Notes: generated by a model not told the origin, from the sequence alone. A stretch of 37,338 bases of DNA from JBEIQE01 sp040376705 (GCA_040376705.1 JBEIQE010000018.1:1-37338); one strand, 5' to 3'. Counted from the first letter of the stretch, positions 1-7,580 are shown. A program made the numbers and translations.

Positions 1-311
1 CACCTGCCGATCGTCGAGCGGGCTTTCACGCTCGGCGCGGGCTTCGGTGTGCAGGTGTGGGCGGTGTTCCAGTCGGTCGAACAGGCGCGCAAGCTCTACC
101 CGCTCGACTCCCTCTATGGCTCGGCGGGGCGCGCTGCTTCTTCAAGGTCGAAGACCCGGAAACCGTCGAGTTCGCCAGCAAATGCGCCTCGGGGGTGCTG
201 ACCCCTGCTGACGTGCGCCACCTGCCAGAGCTGGGGATGCTCGCCTTGCTCGACGGCGCTAACCCGCTCATCGTCGAGCGGCTGGGACCGCCACAGCCCA
301 CCAAAAACTAA
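1..311 (+). pseudogene. TraG/VirD4-type conjugal coupling protein, 3' fragment with frameshift
   Basis: This is the C-terminal end of a type IV coupling protein, the inner-membrane ATPase that brings the relaxase-DNA complex to a conjugation channel. Frame 1 from base 1 reads LPIVERAFTLGAGFGVQVWAV and continues to YPLDSLYGSAG. The homology then moves to frame 3, which reads ARCFFKVEDPETVEFASK and runs to a stop at 311. This matches the family pattern of a G-Y/F-G-x-Q segment followed by a 'NDPETAEYIS'-like segment. Loss of one G in the GGGG run at 126-129 accounts for the shift exactly. The 5' part lies outside the window. It belongs with the relaxase fragment at 1011-1793. A sequencing error in the homopolymer is the alternative to a real mutation. 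Confidence 0.75.
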
Positions 312-346
312 TCGACTGTTAACCCGTGGGGCGGTATCTGTAGAGC

Positions 347-967
347 ATGAAAACTACAGATGCCGCCCTTTCTCATACCCCTGCCCGTCGTGGCTTCAAC
401 CTGGTTGAAGCCGCCATTGTGCTCGGTGTCATTGGTTTAGTGATTGGCGGGATTTGGGTTGCGGCGAGTGAAGTGACAAAAAATAGGACGGTATCAAAGT
501 TATCCGAAGCTACTCTTCAATACATCACAAATAGCAGAAACATAATGTCAGGCCAGCAGCCTACTCCAAGTGCCGTTAGCAACTGGAACAACCTCATTCA
601 AAGCGCCAAACTAATCCCTGATGATGTATTAACTAATGGAATTAATGGCGTACTTCTTGGTGGCGGTCTTTGGCGTAGTTCAATGATTACGGAAATATAT
701 CTTAATAGTGCACAAATATTCTTTAAGACATCATCCTCACATAGAGCAATGTGCAGACAAGCACTAGTGAGAATTATCAATCAATCCTATAGGGATCTGA
801 TATTTTTATCAAACACGAGTGTCCCCGTAAATATAACAGGACGGTTATTCAGTAGTCCCGTTAGCTTAAGCACGGCAGAAATAAATACAGCTTGTAGCGC
901 ACCTGAGCTTTTGCCCGGGTATGGGTTATTTCTTGTTCAACTCTGGTATCCGTTAAATGGCGCTTGA
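347..967 (+). CDS. type IV prepilin-like protein (class III signal), AT-rich gene
   Basis: This 206-residue protein starts with a short basic leader ending in RRG, then FNLVEAAIVLGVIGLVIGG. That is a class III prepilin signal: cleavage after Gly16, mature N-terminal Phe17, and the conserved Glu at mature position 5 (Glu21). The hydrophobic helix continues to about residue 40. Cys136 and Cys183 could form the C-terminal disulfide loop seen in many major and minor pilins. The rest resembles nothing I can name. The gene body (about 480-950) is clearly more AT-rich than its neighbours, which suggests transfer. It lies 35 bases after the TraG fragment on the same strand, so it may be an element-borne pilin. 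A similar prepilin begins at 37090. Pilin-like is firm; the specific role is open. Confidence 0.8.
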   Translation: MKTTDAALSHTPARRGFNLVEAAIVLGVIGLVIGGIWVAASEVTKNRTVSKLSEATLQYITNSRNIMSGQQPTPSAVSNWNNLIQSAKLIPDDVLTNGINGVLLGGGLWRSSMITEIYLNSAQIFFKTSSSHRAMCRQALVRIINQSYRDLIFLSNTSVPVNITGRLFSSPVSLSTAEINTACSAPELLPGYGLFLVQLWYPLNGA

Positions 968-1010
968 TAGCATCGCACGGATACTAGCGAGCAAATATCT
1001 TACTTATCAA

Positions 1011-1793
1011 CTAGTCAAGCTTCATTGGCCCGTTCGGCTTTCGTACCCTGCCAATATCTTTGACCTGCTGAGCATCACGGGCCGTGCGCTGCTTCCGTAG
1101 CTCGGCCTGTCGCTGACGCTCCCACGCCCGCGCCGCTGATACCTCTGCGGCGCGCTGGCGTTCTTCCTCCACCTTGCGGGCTTCTTCCTTGGCCTGCTGC
1201 TGCGCGTCCTGCTGGCCCCGCTGCGCCTCGCTGGTATCGCGCATGATGGCCTCGGCAATATGCGCCGGGCCTTGCTCTCGTGCCTTCTGCTGTGCAGCGG
1301 CATCGAGCGCCCGTTTGATGGCGGCTTGCTTCTCGGCCTCGACCTTGGCGCTTCGCTGCCGGTCGGTCTTTCTGGCGGCCTGCGCGGCCATGTTGGCGCG
1401 CATGGGTGACACCTTCGGCGCGAGCTTGGGTTGCTCGGCCTGCCGCATTTTCATAACCCGCGCCGCGTTGGCCTGCATGGCGTTGCGGTCGGCTACCTCT
1501 TTCCATCGAGCGCCTAGGCGTGTCGGCTGCCCCTGCCGCATGAGGGCGGTTGCCGCCTCGCCTAACTTGGGTTGCGGCTCACGCTCGATACCCTGCGCCT
1601 GATTACTCAGGCGGCTAACCCGCTCCTGCAAGCCTGCGCGCTCAAGCGCTAGATTCTGTTCTTCCTCCCACATTTCCCGGATGGCCTGAATCTCAAGCGG
1701 CCCGGTCGTGCGGTCGTCCAGCTCGCGGGTTTTCTCGGCCAAGCCCTCGCGGCCCATGCGCCGCGTGGTCATCATCAGGTGGACGTGGTGGTT
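1011..1793 (-). pseudogene. MobA/MobL-family relaxase, C-terminal fragment (N-terminus lost)
   Basis: Read on the minus strand from about 1793, the protein begins NHHVHLMMTTRRMG, followed by GLAEKTRELDDR and LALERAG. This matches the third relaxase motif (HxHxxxTTR) and following region of MobA/MobL (MOBQ) relaxases, which nick DNA at oriT. The rest is a highly charged Ala/Gln/Arg/Lys-rich helical tail ending at a stop at 1011. The catalytic Tyr and the first motifs are missing, because homology stops abruptly at ~1793 where a plus-strand helicase fragment starts. The open frame continues to 1958, but that part is only the antisense of the helicase. It cannot be an active relaxase as it stands. 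Confidence 0.8.
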
Positions 1794-2571
1794 AGGCGTT
1801 GTGACCCTCAACTCCGAGCAGCAGAAGCTGATTGAGGACCTGCTCGATGATGAGCGTCGCAAATCATCTGAAATAGAGCCTTTCTTTGCCGAAGAGCTCA
1901 ATGAGGGTATCTTTGTTAAGAACCTCGAGAGTGTGCAGGGCGATGAGCGAGACATCATTTATTTCTCTGTCACGTATGGCCCTGACGTCTCCAAATACGT
2001 TTCAATGAACTTCGGCCCCATCAATAAACCGGGAGGCAAGCGCCGCCTTAATGTGGCTATCACTCGTGCTCGTCAAGGACTGAAGGTCTTCTCGTCCATC
2101 AAGGCTGAGCACATCGACCTAAGCCGTAGCAAAGCCGAGGGTGTGCGCGACCTCAAGCGTTTCCTAGATTTCGCTGACCGTGGCGCACAGGCGCTTGGCG
2201 AAGTCATTAAAGGCGTTGGGGGCTATCACGAAAGCCCGTTTGAAGTGGCTGTGGCCGAAGCCCTCTCCCGTAAGGGCTGGCAGATACATGCGCAGATTGG
2301 CGTCTCAGCCTTCCGTATTGACCTCGCTGTGGTCGACCCCGATATGCCCGGTCGCTACCTCTCAGGTGTTGAGTGCGATGGTGCCACCTACCACCGCAGC
2401 GCTACAGCCCGCGACCGCGATAAACTACGCGAACAGGTGCTGCGAGGTCTTGGCTGGGAAATCCTGCGTATCTGGTCAACCGACTGGTGGGTAGACCCGC
2501 AGACAGTGTTAGAAAAAATCGATACCAAACTACATGAGCTTTTAGAGAAGCGTAGGCGACTTGCTGCATGA
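1792..2571 (+). pseudogene. SF1 helicase with MTES_1575-type nuclease domain, C-terminal fragment
   Basis: Homology starts at ~1792 with LGVVTLNSEQQKLIEDLL, then NLESVQGDERDIIYFSVTYG and GKRRLNVAITRAR. These are the last helicase motifs (V and VI) of the large DUF4011/DUF3320-type SF1 helicases. A restriction-endonuclease-like domain follows: PFEVAVAEAL, FRIDLAVVD, GVECDGATYH, and LGWEILRIWSTDWW, matching the MTES_1575 fold with its D and ECDG acidic residues. Relatives are usually well over 1000 residues; about 260 codons remain, so the ATPase core is lost. The open frame upstream of 1792 is antisense to the relaxase. Such helicase-nucleases often sit in mobile or defence islands. The start codon is lost, so I treat it as a remnant. 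Confidence 0.75.
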
Positions 2572-2589
2572 GGAATGCTTAAAGCTGAT

Positions 2590-2611
2590 TGATGGTATGG
2601 ATGATGGTATG
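2590..2611. repeat. 12-bp tandem direct repeat next to the tRNA 3' end
   Basis: TGATGGTATG occurs at 2590-2599 and again at 2602-2611, with a 12-base period. It lies in the short AT-rich stretch between the helicase fragment and the 3' end of tRNA-Ser. Short direct repeats beside a tRNA att site can be integrase arm sites, but this is only a positional suggestion. Confidence 0.5.
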
Positions 2612-2653
2612 ATGCTATAAAAGTATAAATTATTAAGCAATATCAATAAGTAA

Positions 2654-2744
2654 TGGCGGAAGGGATGAGATTCGAACTCACGAACGGCTTTTGACCGTTA
2701 CCCGCTTTCCAGGCGAGCGCCTTCAACCACTCGGCCACCCTTCC
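2654..2744 (-). tRNA. tRNA-Ser(GGA)
   Basis: Read on the minus strand, the acceptor stem GGAAGGG (2738-2744) pairs with CCCTTCC (2658-2664), followed by discriminator G and an encoded CCA (2654-2656). The D-arm contains TGGCCGAGTGG. The anticodon stem CTCGC/GCGGG encloses the loop CTGGAAA, so the anticodon is GGA (plus-strand 2708-2710), which reads UCC/UCU serine codons. A long variable arm (ACGG...CCGT) and the T-loop GTTCGAATC complete a class II tRNA of 91 bases. The 3' end faces the mobile-element remnants, the usual side for tRNA-targeting integrases. Confidence 0.96.
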
Positions 2745-2824
2745 GCATATATAACTCGTACCAATACTTTATTCGGCCGAGTGGCTTATTGCGCGTCAGA
2801 CGCGCGGGCGGCCACCCTTCCGCA
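2732..2824. repeat. 16-bp direct repeat of the tRNA-Ser 5' end
   Basis: The bases CGGCCACCCTTCCGCA at 2732-2747 (5' end of the tRNA and 3 flanking bases) recur exactly at 2809-2824. Between the copies, 2791-2805 is a GCGCGTC-A-GACGCGC inverted repeat, and GGCCGAGTGG at 2775-2784 is an inverted copy of the tRNA D-arm. The second copy has no tRNA body, so it is a fragment, possibly left by a duplication or by integration and excision. Confidence 0.8.
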
Positions 2825-2881
2825 ACAGAGGCAGCTATATAATGTATTTCGCGCCCGAGGTTGAGTCTTAAATACAATCCT

Positions 2882-3127
2882 CTAGTTTTCGCCCAACTCC
2901 TTGAGGCGCTTGCGCAATTCCGCTTTATTGACCTTGCGGGCCAGAAGCCGTTCTTCGCGATCAGGCCCGATACACAGGGCAAACAGGTTGAGGGCGGGGT
3001 AGGCAAACAGCAGGAAGAAGTAGAAATACTCGATACCATGCGGGCGGTTATCCGCCATCAGCACAAGAACTCCGAGCAAAAACAAAGTATTGGCCGCTAT
3101 GGCGAAGTAACGAAGTGCATTTGGCAT
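2882..3127 (-). CDS. small two-helix membrane protein, unknown function
   Basis: This 81-residue protein has two hydrophobic stretches, about residues 7-25 (YFAIAANTLFLLGVLVLM) and 35-53 (YFYFFLLFAYPALNLFALCI). A short charged C-terminal tail follows (EERLLARKVNKAELRKRLKEL). It should be an inner-membrane hairpin with the charged tail in the cytoplasm. I chose the ATG at 3127 because AGGAG lies six bases upstream; a GTG directly before it is also possible. It diverges from the DUF4139 gene at 3237. No family is recognised. Confidence 0.7.
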   Translation of the reverse strand: MPNALRYFAIAANTLFLLGVLVLMADNRPHGIEYFYFFLLFAYPALNLFALCIGPDREERLLARKVNKAELRKRLKELGEN

Positions 3128-3236
3128 CACTCTCTCCTTATTATCATCTGGCCGTCCCCAAGAGATTGTCGGGTTCTGGCGTCTAGGGTAGAGCTTAACA
3201 GCTTATCTGCAAGCCCCTTACCAGTAGGAGACGTTC

Positions 3237-4943
3237 ATGCCCCGCGCTTTCTTGGCCTCATTATTGACCGCCACAGCCATTTGCCTCACCCCCGCTCTGG
3301 CTATGGCGGATGATATTACCGCCGAGAGCAGCATCAGCGCCGTCACCGTGTATAGCGACCGCGCGAGCGTTACCCGCACCGCCACAGTTGAGCTGCCTGC
3401 GGGCGCGAGCAACGTGGTATTTGGGGGGCTGCCGCAGACCATTTATACCGACTCCCTGCGCAGCGAAGGCCAGAGCACTGGTGATGTGGTACTGGGCGCC
3501 ATTGAAAGCCGCGTGGTCTCGAGCGCCGAGCTGGCCGCCCCGCGTGAGCGTGAGCTGAGTGATAAACTGCAAGCCCTGCAGGACCAGCGCGCGCTGATCG
3601 CCGCCGATGCGCAGGCGCTGCAGCAGAAGCAGCAGTTTTTGGGAACGCTAAGCCAGCAAGCCAATATGCGCACGCGCGAAGACATCGCCACGATTGACCT
3701 GAAGCCGGAGCAGTGGACTGGTGCTGCCAACGCCTTGGCCACCACCAGTGCCGAGACCTTGCGCGCTCAGGCCGCCAACACCGTGCAGCTGCGTGAGATT
3801 GATAACCAGATTGCAGCAGTTCAAACCGAGCTGAGCCAATTACAAACCGGCGCCCGCTCAAGCTATCAGGTCAGTGTACCAGTTGAAACCAATGCCGCTA
3901 CGCGCTTGACCATCAAGGTAACCTACCAAGTACCCAATGCGGCCTGGGCCCCGATTTACGATGCGCGCCTCGAGACCAGCAATGGCCAGATCAAGCTCAC
4001 GCAGTTTGGCGAAGTACGCCAGAACACGGGTGAGGATTGGGCTGGGGTAAAGCTCACCCTCTCCACCGCGCAGCCTGCGCGTGGTGTATCCCTGCCACCG
4101 CTTAACCCGATGTGGGTGAATATCTATGCGCCGCAGCAGGCATATCGCCGTGAGGCCGCGCGTGGTGGTGCGTTTGATAACATGAGCAGTAACGCTGTTG
4201 GCGGTGTTGCTATGGAGATGATGGCCGATGCAGCAGTGCCCTCACAAGCCATGGCTCCGGCACCCGTCATGAAGGAAGCTACCTTTATTGCAGCCACTCT
4301 TAATGCGGGTGGTTATGTAACCGAATATGCCATTCCGGGGAACAGCACCATTCTGGCCGATGGTACCGCCAAGAAGGTGATGGTAGGCAACCTTGATATT
4401 ACCAGCGAGCTAATGGTGAAAATCAAGCCGCAGGTGGATGCACAGGCTTACCTGATTGCCGTGACCAAGCTAGCGGGTGAATCTCCGCTGCTGCCGGGCC
4501 GTGCCAGCCTGTTCCGCGATGGTGCCTTCATTGGTACAGCTAACCTGCCGATGCTGCGCCCGGGCGAAGAGACCGACCTTGGCTTTGGTATCGACGACCA
4601 AGTGGTGGTCAAGCACCGTGTGGATAAAGATGAGACCGGCGAAAGCGGCGTGATCTCGCGTGATAACACCCGCCTGCGCCAGACCATCACCGAGATCCAG
4701 AACCTGCATCGCGAGCCGGTTAAGGTGGTGGTGCTGCAGACCATCCCCGTTTCGCAGAACGAGCAGGTCACGCTGGTACTCAACCGCACCTTCACCACCG
4801 CTGGGTTTGAAGAGAACCTCAATAATGTGAAAGGCCAGCTGCGCTGGATGCAGACAATCGCCCCGCAGCAGAAGGCACAGATCAACCTCGGCTGGACTCT
4901 GAACTGGCCCAAGGACAGCCAGATCTCGGGCTTGCCTTTCTAA
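3237..4943 (+). CDS. DUF4140/DUF4139 (mucoidy inhibitor MuiA-like) exported protein
   Basis: This 568-residue protein has a Sec signal peptide (residues 1 to ~24, ending ALAMADD). The N-terminal DUF4140-type region opens ISAVTVYSDRASVTRTATVELPAG without long interruption. A coiled coil of about 70-100 residues follows, rich in Gln, Ala and Leu (roughly residues 95-205). The DUF4139 region then runs to the C-terminus, with VTYQVPNAAWAPIYDARLE, GEDWAGVKLTLSTA and a final GQLRWMQTIAPQQKAQI. This is the layout of MuiA-like proteins, which are periplasmic or surface-associated and poorly understood. An AGGAGA ribosome site precedes the start. The gene is monocistronic with a hairpin downstream at 5002-5036. 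The family call is strong; the function is not known. Confidence 0.88.
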   Translation: MPRAFLASLLTATAICLTPALAMADDITAESSISAVTVYSDRASVTRTATVELPAGASNVVFGGLPQTIYTDSLRSEGQSTGDVVLGAIESRVVSSAELAAPRERELSDKLQALQDQRALIAADAQALQQKQQFLGTLSQQANMRTREDIATIDLKPEQWTGAANALATTSAETLRAQAANTVQLREIDNQIAAVQTELSQLQTGARSSYQVSVPVETNAATRLTIKVTYQVPNAAWAPIYDARLETSNGQIKLTQFGEVRQNTGEDWAGVKLTLSTAQPARGVSLPPLNPMWVNIYAPQQAYRREAARGGAFDNMSSNAVGGVAMEMMADAAVPSQAMAPAPVMKEATFIAATLNAGGYVTEYAIPGNSTILADGTAKKVMVGNLDITSELMVKIKPQVDAQAYLIAVTKLAGESPLLPGRASLFRDGAFIGTANLPMLRPGEETDLGFGIDDQVVVKHRVDKDETGESGVISRDNTRLRQTITEIQNLHREPVKVVVLQTIPVSQNEQVTLVLNRTFTTAGFEENLNNVKGQLRWMQTIAPQQKAQINLGWTLNWPKDSQISGLPF

Positions 4944-5001
4944 CCGGTAAGGTTGTTTTGAGAAAACCTGGTTAACACCTGTTAGCCATAAACGAGCAGA
5001 T

Positions 5002-5043
5002 GGCCGCCAGCTCCTTGATATGCAAGGCTGGCGGCCTTCTCTT
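5002..5043 (+). terminator. probable intrinsic terminator after the DUF4139 gene
   Basis: GGCCGCCAGC at 5002-5011 pairs perfectly with GCTGGCGGCC at 5027-5036. The stem continues inside through CTTG/CAAG after a two-base bulge. The tail TTCTCTT is U-rich but interrupted, so termination may be partial. It also lies about 55 bases before the next start at 5098. Confidence 0.65.
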
Positions 5044-5097
5044 ATCAAGTTTTAAGGGTTTTTTGCTAGGCTGATCCTGACTTTCAAAAGGATGAGC

Positions 5098-6168
5098 ATG
5101 TCTGAACCCGACGACTACACGCCGCTCTTGCCTCAGCAGTTCCGCAGCATGCAAGTGGGCGAGAATGATCCCGAAGAGGTGATGGCGGTACAGCGTTTCA
5201 TGCTGCGTGTGGGTGGCCCCACTATTGCCATGAAGCTGCTCCCGGGTGGGGCTAACGGTAAGTTCGATCAGCGTATGGCCAAGGCGATTGAGGCCTATCA
5301 GGATAAATTCGGCATCGAGACCCCCAACAAGGGTGTGCTCGACATCGCGACTTCGCGCAGCATGAGCGAGCTGCGCGGCGAGCTGAGTGCACAGGACCGC
5401 AGGCCGGATGTGATGGAGCATCTGCTCAGCCAGATGCCGCAGCTTCCCAAACATCACCTTGAGCCAAGCGAAGGCCCGCATGCCGAATTACGCTCGGCGC
5501 AATATCACGCGCTTGATGCAACAAGAGGCATGAAGGCGCAAAAGCCGGACAAGCATGTCACCGAATTCATTCAGGAAGTACTGGCCTCGCGTGGCTATCC
5601 GCTCGGCCCTGCCGGTATCGACGGCAAACCGGGCAAGTTCACCATCGCCGCGCTGCAGGACTATCAGCGCGATGCCGGCCTCATGCCGATCGGCTTTTTG
5701 AAGGATGGCAGCCTTGACCCCGCCACGCTCGAGATGATGCGTATGGATGAGGACGCGCTCGAGAAGAAGAAAATGCTGCAGCAACCCCGCCTGGATGCGG
5801 CAGCTCCCGTAGCGCCGGCTGCTTCTGCCAGCATCGGCGGCCTGGCCGAGCTGGCCAGTACCCTTACCACCGGCTCGGCTGGTCCTTCTGTGCCCGAAAG
5901 CCAGATCACCACTGTTACAGTGCCTGAGCCTGCAGTGGCTGCCGCCGCCCCCACGCCAGAGCCATGGGATGCTCCGCAGAGGCCGCCCAATATGCCAGAT
6001 AATTATGGTGGCCCTGCCCAAAACCTCGAGCGCTCGCCCTACATGCGCAACCCCAACGCCCCTAATGCCGGTTTCCAGGGCAATGTCTCCATCCATGTGG
6101 GGCCGGTGGTTGAGCAGGGCCTGTTCGGACGCAGGGTTAGCCCCGGTATCAACATCAAGATCTTCTAG
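5098..6168 (+). CDS. peptidoglycan-binding-domain protein, Pro/Ala-rich tail, no signal peptide
   Basis: This 356-residue protein has two PG_binding_1-like segments. The first is around residues 25-90 (VMAVQRFMLRVGG...GKFDQRMAKAIEAYQDKFGI...GVLDIAT). The second is around 155-210 (VTEFIQEVLASRGYPLGPAGIDG...GKFTIAALQDYQRDAGL...GSLDPATLEMM). A low-complexity Ala/Pro region (about 225-300) leads to a Pro/Asn-rich tail ending NIKIF. I chose ATG 5098 because AAAGGA lies at good distance; ATG 5092 overlaps that site. There is no N-terminal signal peptide or membrane helix, which is odd for a peptidoglycan binder. The protein at 18904 has a similar design. Confidence 0.75.
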   Translation: MSEPDDYTPLLPQQFRSMQVGENDPEEVMAVQRFMLRVGGPTIAMKLLPGGANGKFDQRMAKAIEAYQDKFGIETPNKGVLDIATSRSMSELRGELSAQDRRPDVMEHLLSQMPQLPKHHLEPSEGPHAELRSAQYHALDATRGMKAQKPDKHVTEFIQEVLASRGYPLGPAGIDGKPGKFTIAALQDYQRDAGLMPIGFLKDGSLDPATLEMMRMDEDALEKKKMLQQPRLDAAAPVAPAASASIGGLAELASTLTTGSAGPSVPESQITTVTVPEPAVAAAAPTPEPWDAPQRPPNMPDNYGGPAQNLERSPYMRNPNAPNAGFQGNVSIHVGPVVEQGLFGRRVSPGINIKIF

Positions 6169-6171
6169 GCT

Positions 6172-6187
6172 CTGGCCGATTGGCCAG
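6172..6187 (+). other. short perfect hairpin in the infC leader region
   Basis: CTGGCC-GATT-GGCCAG forms a six-base-pair stem with a four-base loop, directly after the stop of the peptidoglycan-binding gene and about 155 bases before infC. There is no T-run, so it is not a standard intrinsic terminator. It may be a weak terminator or part of the infC leader. Confidence 0.45.
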
Positions 6188-6342
6188 TACGCCCGCGCTG
6201 GTGTGTCCAGTATGGCTGCCGAGCGCTGCCAACCCTCGAGTCTGCCTAATAAAAATGCGTTTATGCCGGATTCTACCCGCTTGAGTATCAGGCGGTATGT
6301 TGCTAAATTAGCCGCCTTAATAACTGCATTGGAGAAACCACC

Positions 6343-6888
6343 ATTCCCCCAAGACCCGATAATTCGCGCCCCGCTCCCCCTGATAAAGACGGCCCGCGTA
6401 CGAATAACGATATCCGCGCCCGCACCGTTCGCCTGGTTGGCGCAGATGGTGAGATGGTTGGCGTAGTCGGCCTGTTTGAGGCCCTGCGTATGGCTGATGA
6501 GGCCGATCTCGATCTGGTTGAAGTTTCTCCGAATGCCGACCCGCCTGTGTGCAAAATCCTCGATGCTGGCAAGTACAAGTACGAGCTGCAGAAGAAGGAA
6601 AACGAAGCCCGCAAGAAGCAGAAGGTCGTTGATATCAAGGAAATCAAGCTGCGCCCCACCATTGGCGATCATGATTACCAGATCAAGCTGAGACAGGCCC
6701 GCGAGTTCCTGACCGATGGCGACAAGGTGAAGTTCACCCTGCGCTTCCGCGGTCGCGAAATGGCTCATCAGGACATTGGCTACCAGTTGCTGCAGCGCGT
6801 GCAGCAGGATGTGCTTGAACTGGCCAAGATCGAGAGCCTGCCGCGCCTCGAAGGTAAACAAATGATTATGATGGTGTCACCCAAATAG
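6343..6888 (+). CDS. infC: translation initiation factor IF-3, apparent AUU start
   Basis: IF-3 binds the 30S subunit, prevents premature 50S joining and proofreads start codons. The frame shows DGPRTNNDIRARTVRLVG at the N-domain, then ADLDLVEVSPNADPPVCKI, the charged linker YELQKKENEARKKQK, and the C-domain EIKLRPTIGDHDYQIKL and LRFRGREMAH. The only in-frame ATG upstream of the core, at 6454, would cut off part of the N-domain. The upstream stop is at 6304. An ATT at 6343 has GGAG eight bases upstream and gives 181 residues, the family's normal length. AUU is the known autoregulatory start of infC in Escherichia coli and relatives. ATT 6328 lacks a ribosome site. rpmI and rplT do not follow it here. 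Confidence 0.92.
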   Translation: MPPRPDNSRPAPPDKDGPRTNNDIRARTVRLVGADGEMVGVVGLFEALRMADEADLDLVEVSPNADPPVCKILDAGKYKYELQKKENEARKKQKVVDIKEIKLRPTIGDHDYQIKLRQAREFLTDGDKVKFTLRFRGREMAHQDIGYQLLQRVQQDVLELAKIESLPRLEGKQMIMMVSPK

Positions 6889-6894
6889 CTCGTT

Positions 6895-6939
6895 GGTGCG
6901 TTATAGCGTGCTCCTGCGACGGAGCGGCTATTGCGCACC
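6895..6939 (+). other. three-tier hairpin downstream of infC
   Basis: Three nested perfect stems occur in order: GGTGCG/CGCACC (outer), ATAGC/GCTAT (middle) and GCTCC/GGAGC (inner, with loop TGCGAC). They are separated by only one or two unpaired bases. There is no T-run after it, so it is not a simple intrinsic terminator. It sits between the infC stop and the DUF1036 gene and may protect or end the infC message. Confidence 0.6.
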
Positions 6940-6987
6940 CTCGTGGCTGCGATTAAGCTTCAGGTGTTAACCTAAGGAGTTCCTTAC

Positions 6988-7560
6988 ATGCGCTTTCGGT
7001 TTCTTGCTCTCGCTCTGCCCGTCTTGATTTCACTGGCAACCCCTGCCTTTGCCAAACTCGAGATTTGTAACCGCACGCCATCGCCGTTCAGCGTGGCCAT
7101 TGCATTCGAAACAGATGCCGACATCATTTCGCAGGGTTGGTGGACGGTTGATCCGGATAAATGCGCTACTGTGATTGAGGGCGACCTGACCCGCCAGTAC
7201 TACTACCACTATGTAAAGTCGACCGCTCTTAATGTTGAGTGGGCCGGTACCTTCAACTTCTGCACCAATCAGGACCCGCAGTTCCGCATCAGCGGCGCTG
7301 GCACCTGCGAAGAGCGCAAGTTCACCCTCACTGGCTTCCGCCAGATAGATGTAGGCACCAATAAGGACTTCGCCCTCGATATCTCCATGGCCCCTGTCGC
7401 ACCAGCTGCTGCTGTCACAACAGCGCCCGCAGTAGCGCCGGCTACCACAACGGTGATCACGACAACCACGACCACAACCGCTCCGGCACCTGAGGCCCCG
7501 GTTGTAGAGGCCGTGCCCGAAGCTGCTCCTGCAGTTGAAAGCACTGTTCCCACACCGTAA
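6988..7560 (+). CDS. DUF1036 exported protein
   Basis: This 190-residue protein has a clear Sec signal peptide (residues 1-22, ending ATPAFA). It then starts KLEICNRTPSPFSVAIAF, followed by SQGWWTVDPDKC, YYYHYVK and a second cysteine pair (NFCTNQD, GTCEERKF). These are the hallmarks of DUF1036, a small periplasmic domain common in alphaproteobacteria. The four cysteines after the signal could form two disulfides. From about residue 135 the protein becomes a low-complexity Ala/Thr/Pro/Val tail with a run of threonines, probably a disordered linker. A ribosome site AAGGAG precedes the ATG. A strong terminator follows. The role of the family is unknown to me. Confidence 0.88.
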   Translation: MRFRFLALALPVLISLATPAFAKLEICNRTPSPFSVAIAFETDADIISQGWWTVDPDKCATVIEGDLTRQYYYHYVKSTALNVEWAGTFNFCTNQDPQFRISGAGTCEERKFTLTGFRQIDVGTNKDFALDISMAPVAPAAAVTTAPAVAPATTTVITTTTTTTAPAPEAPVVEAVPEAAPAVESTVPTP

Positions 7561-7580
7561 CAACGGTATGCAGTTACAAA

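Noticed and set aside
1174..1602. 142-residue plus-strand open frame rich in Cys, Ala and Ser
   Set aside because: It is antisense to the Ala/Arg-rich tail of the relaxase fragment, which has clear family motifs.
2791..2805. GCGCGTC-A-GACGCGC as an intrinsic terminator
   Set aside because: There is no T-run on either side and no gene end for it to serve.
6454..6456. ATG as the infC start
   Set aside because: It would delete much of the conserved N-domain, and no ribosome site precedes it. The ATT at 6343 gives normal length.
5488..6861. 457-residue open frame on the minus strand
   Set aside because: It runs antisense through the peptidoglycan-binding gene and infC, both of which have firm family evidence. 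Its translation shows no recognisable domain.
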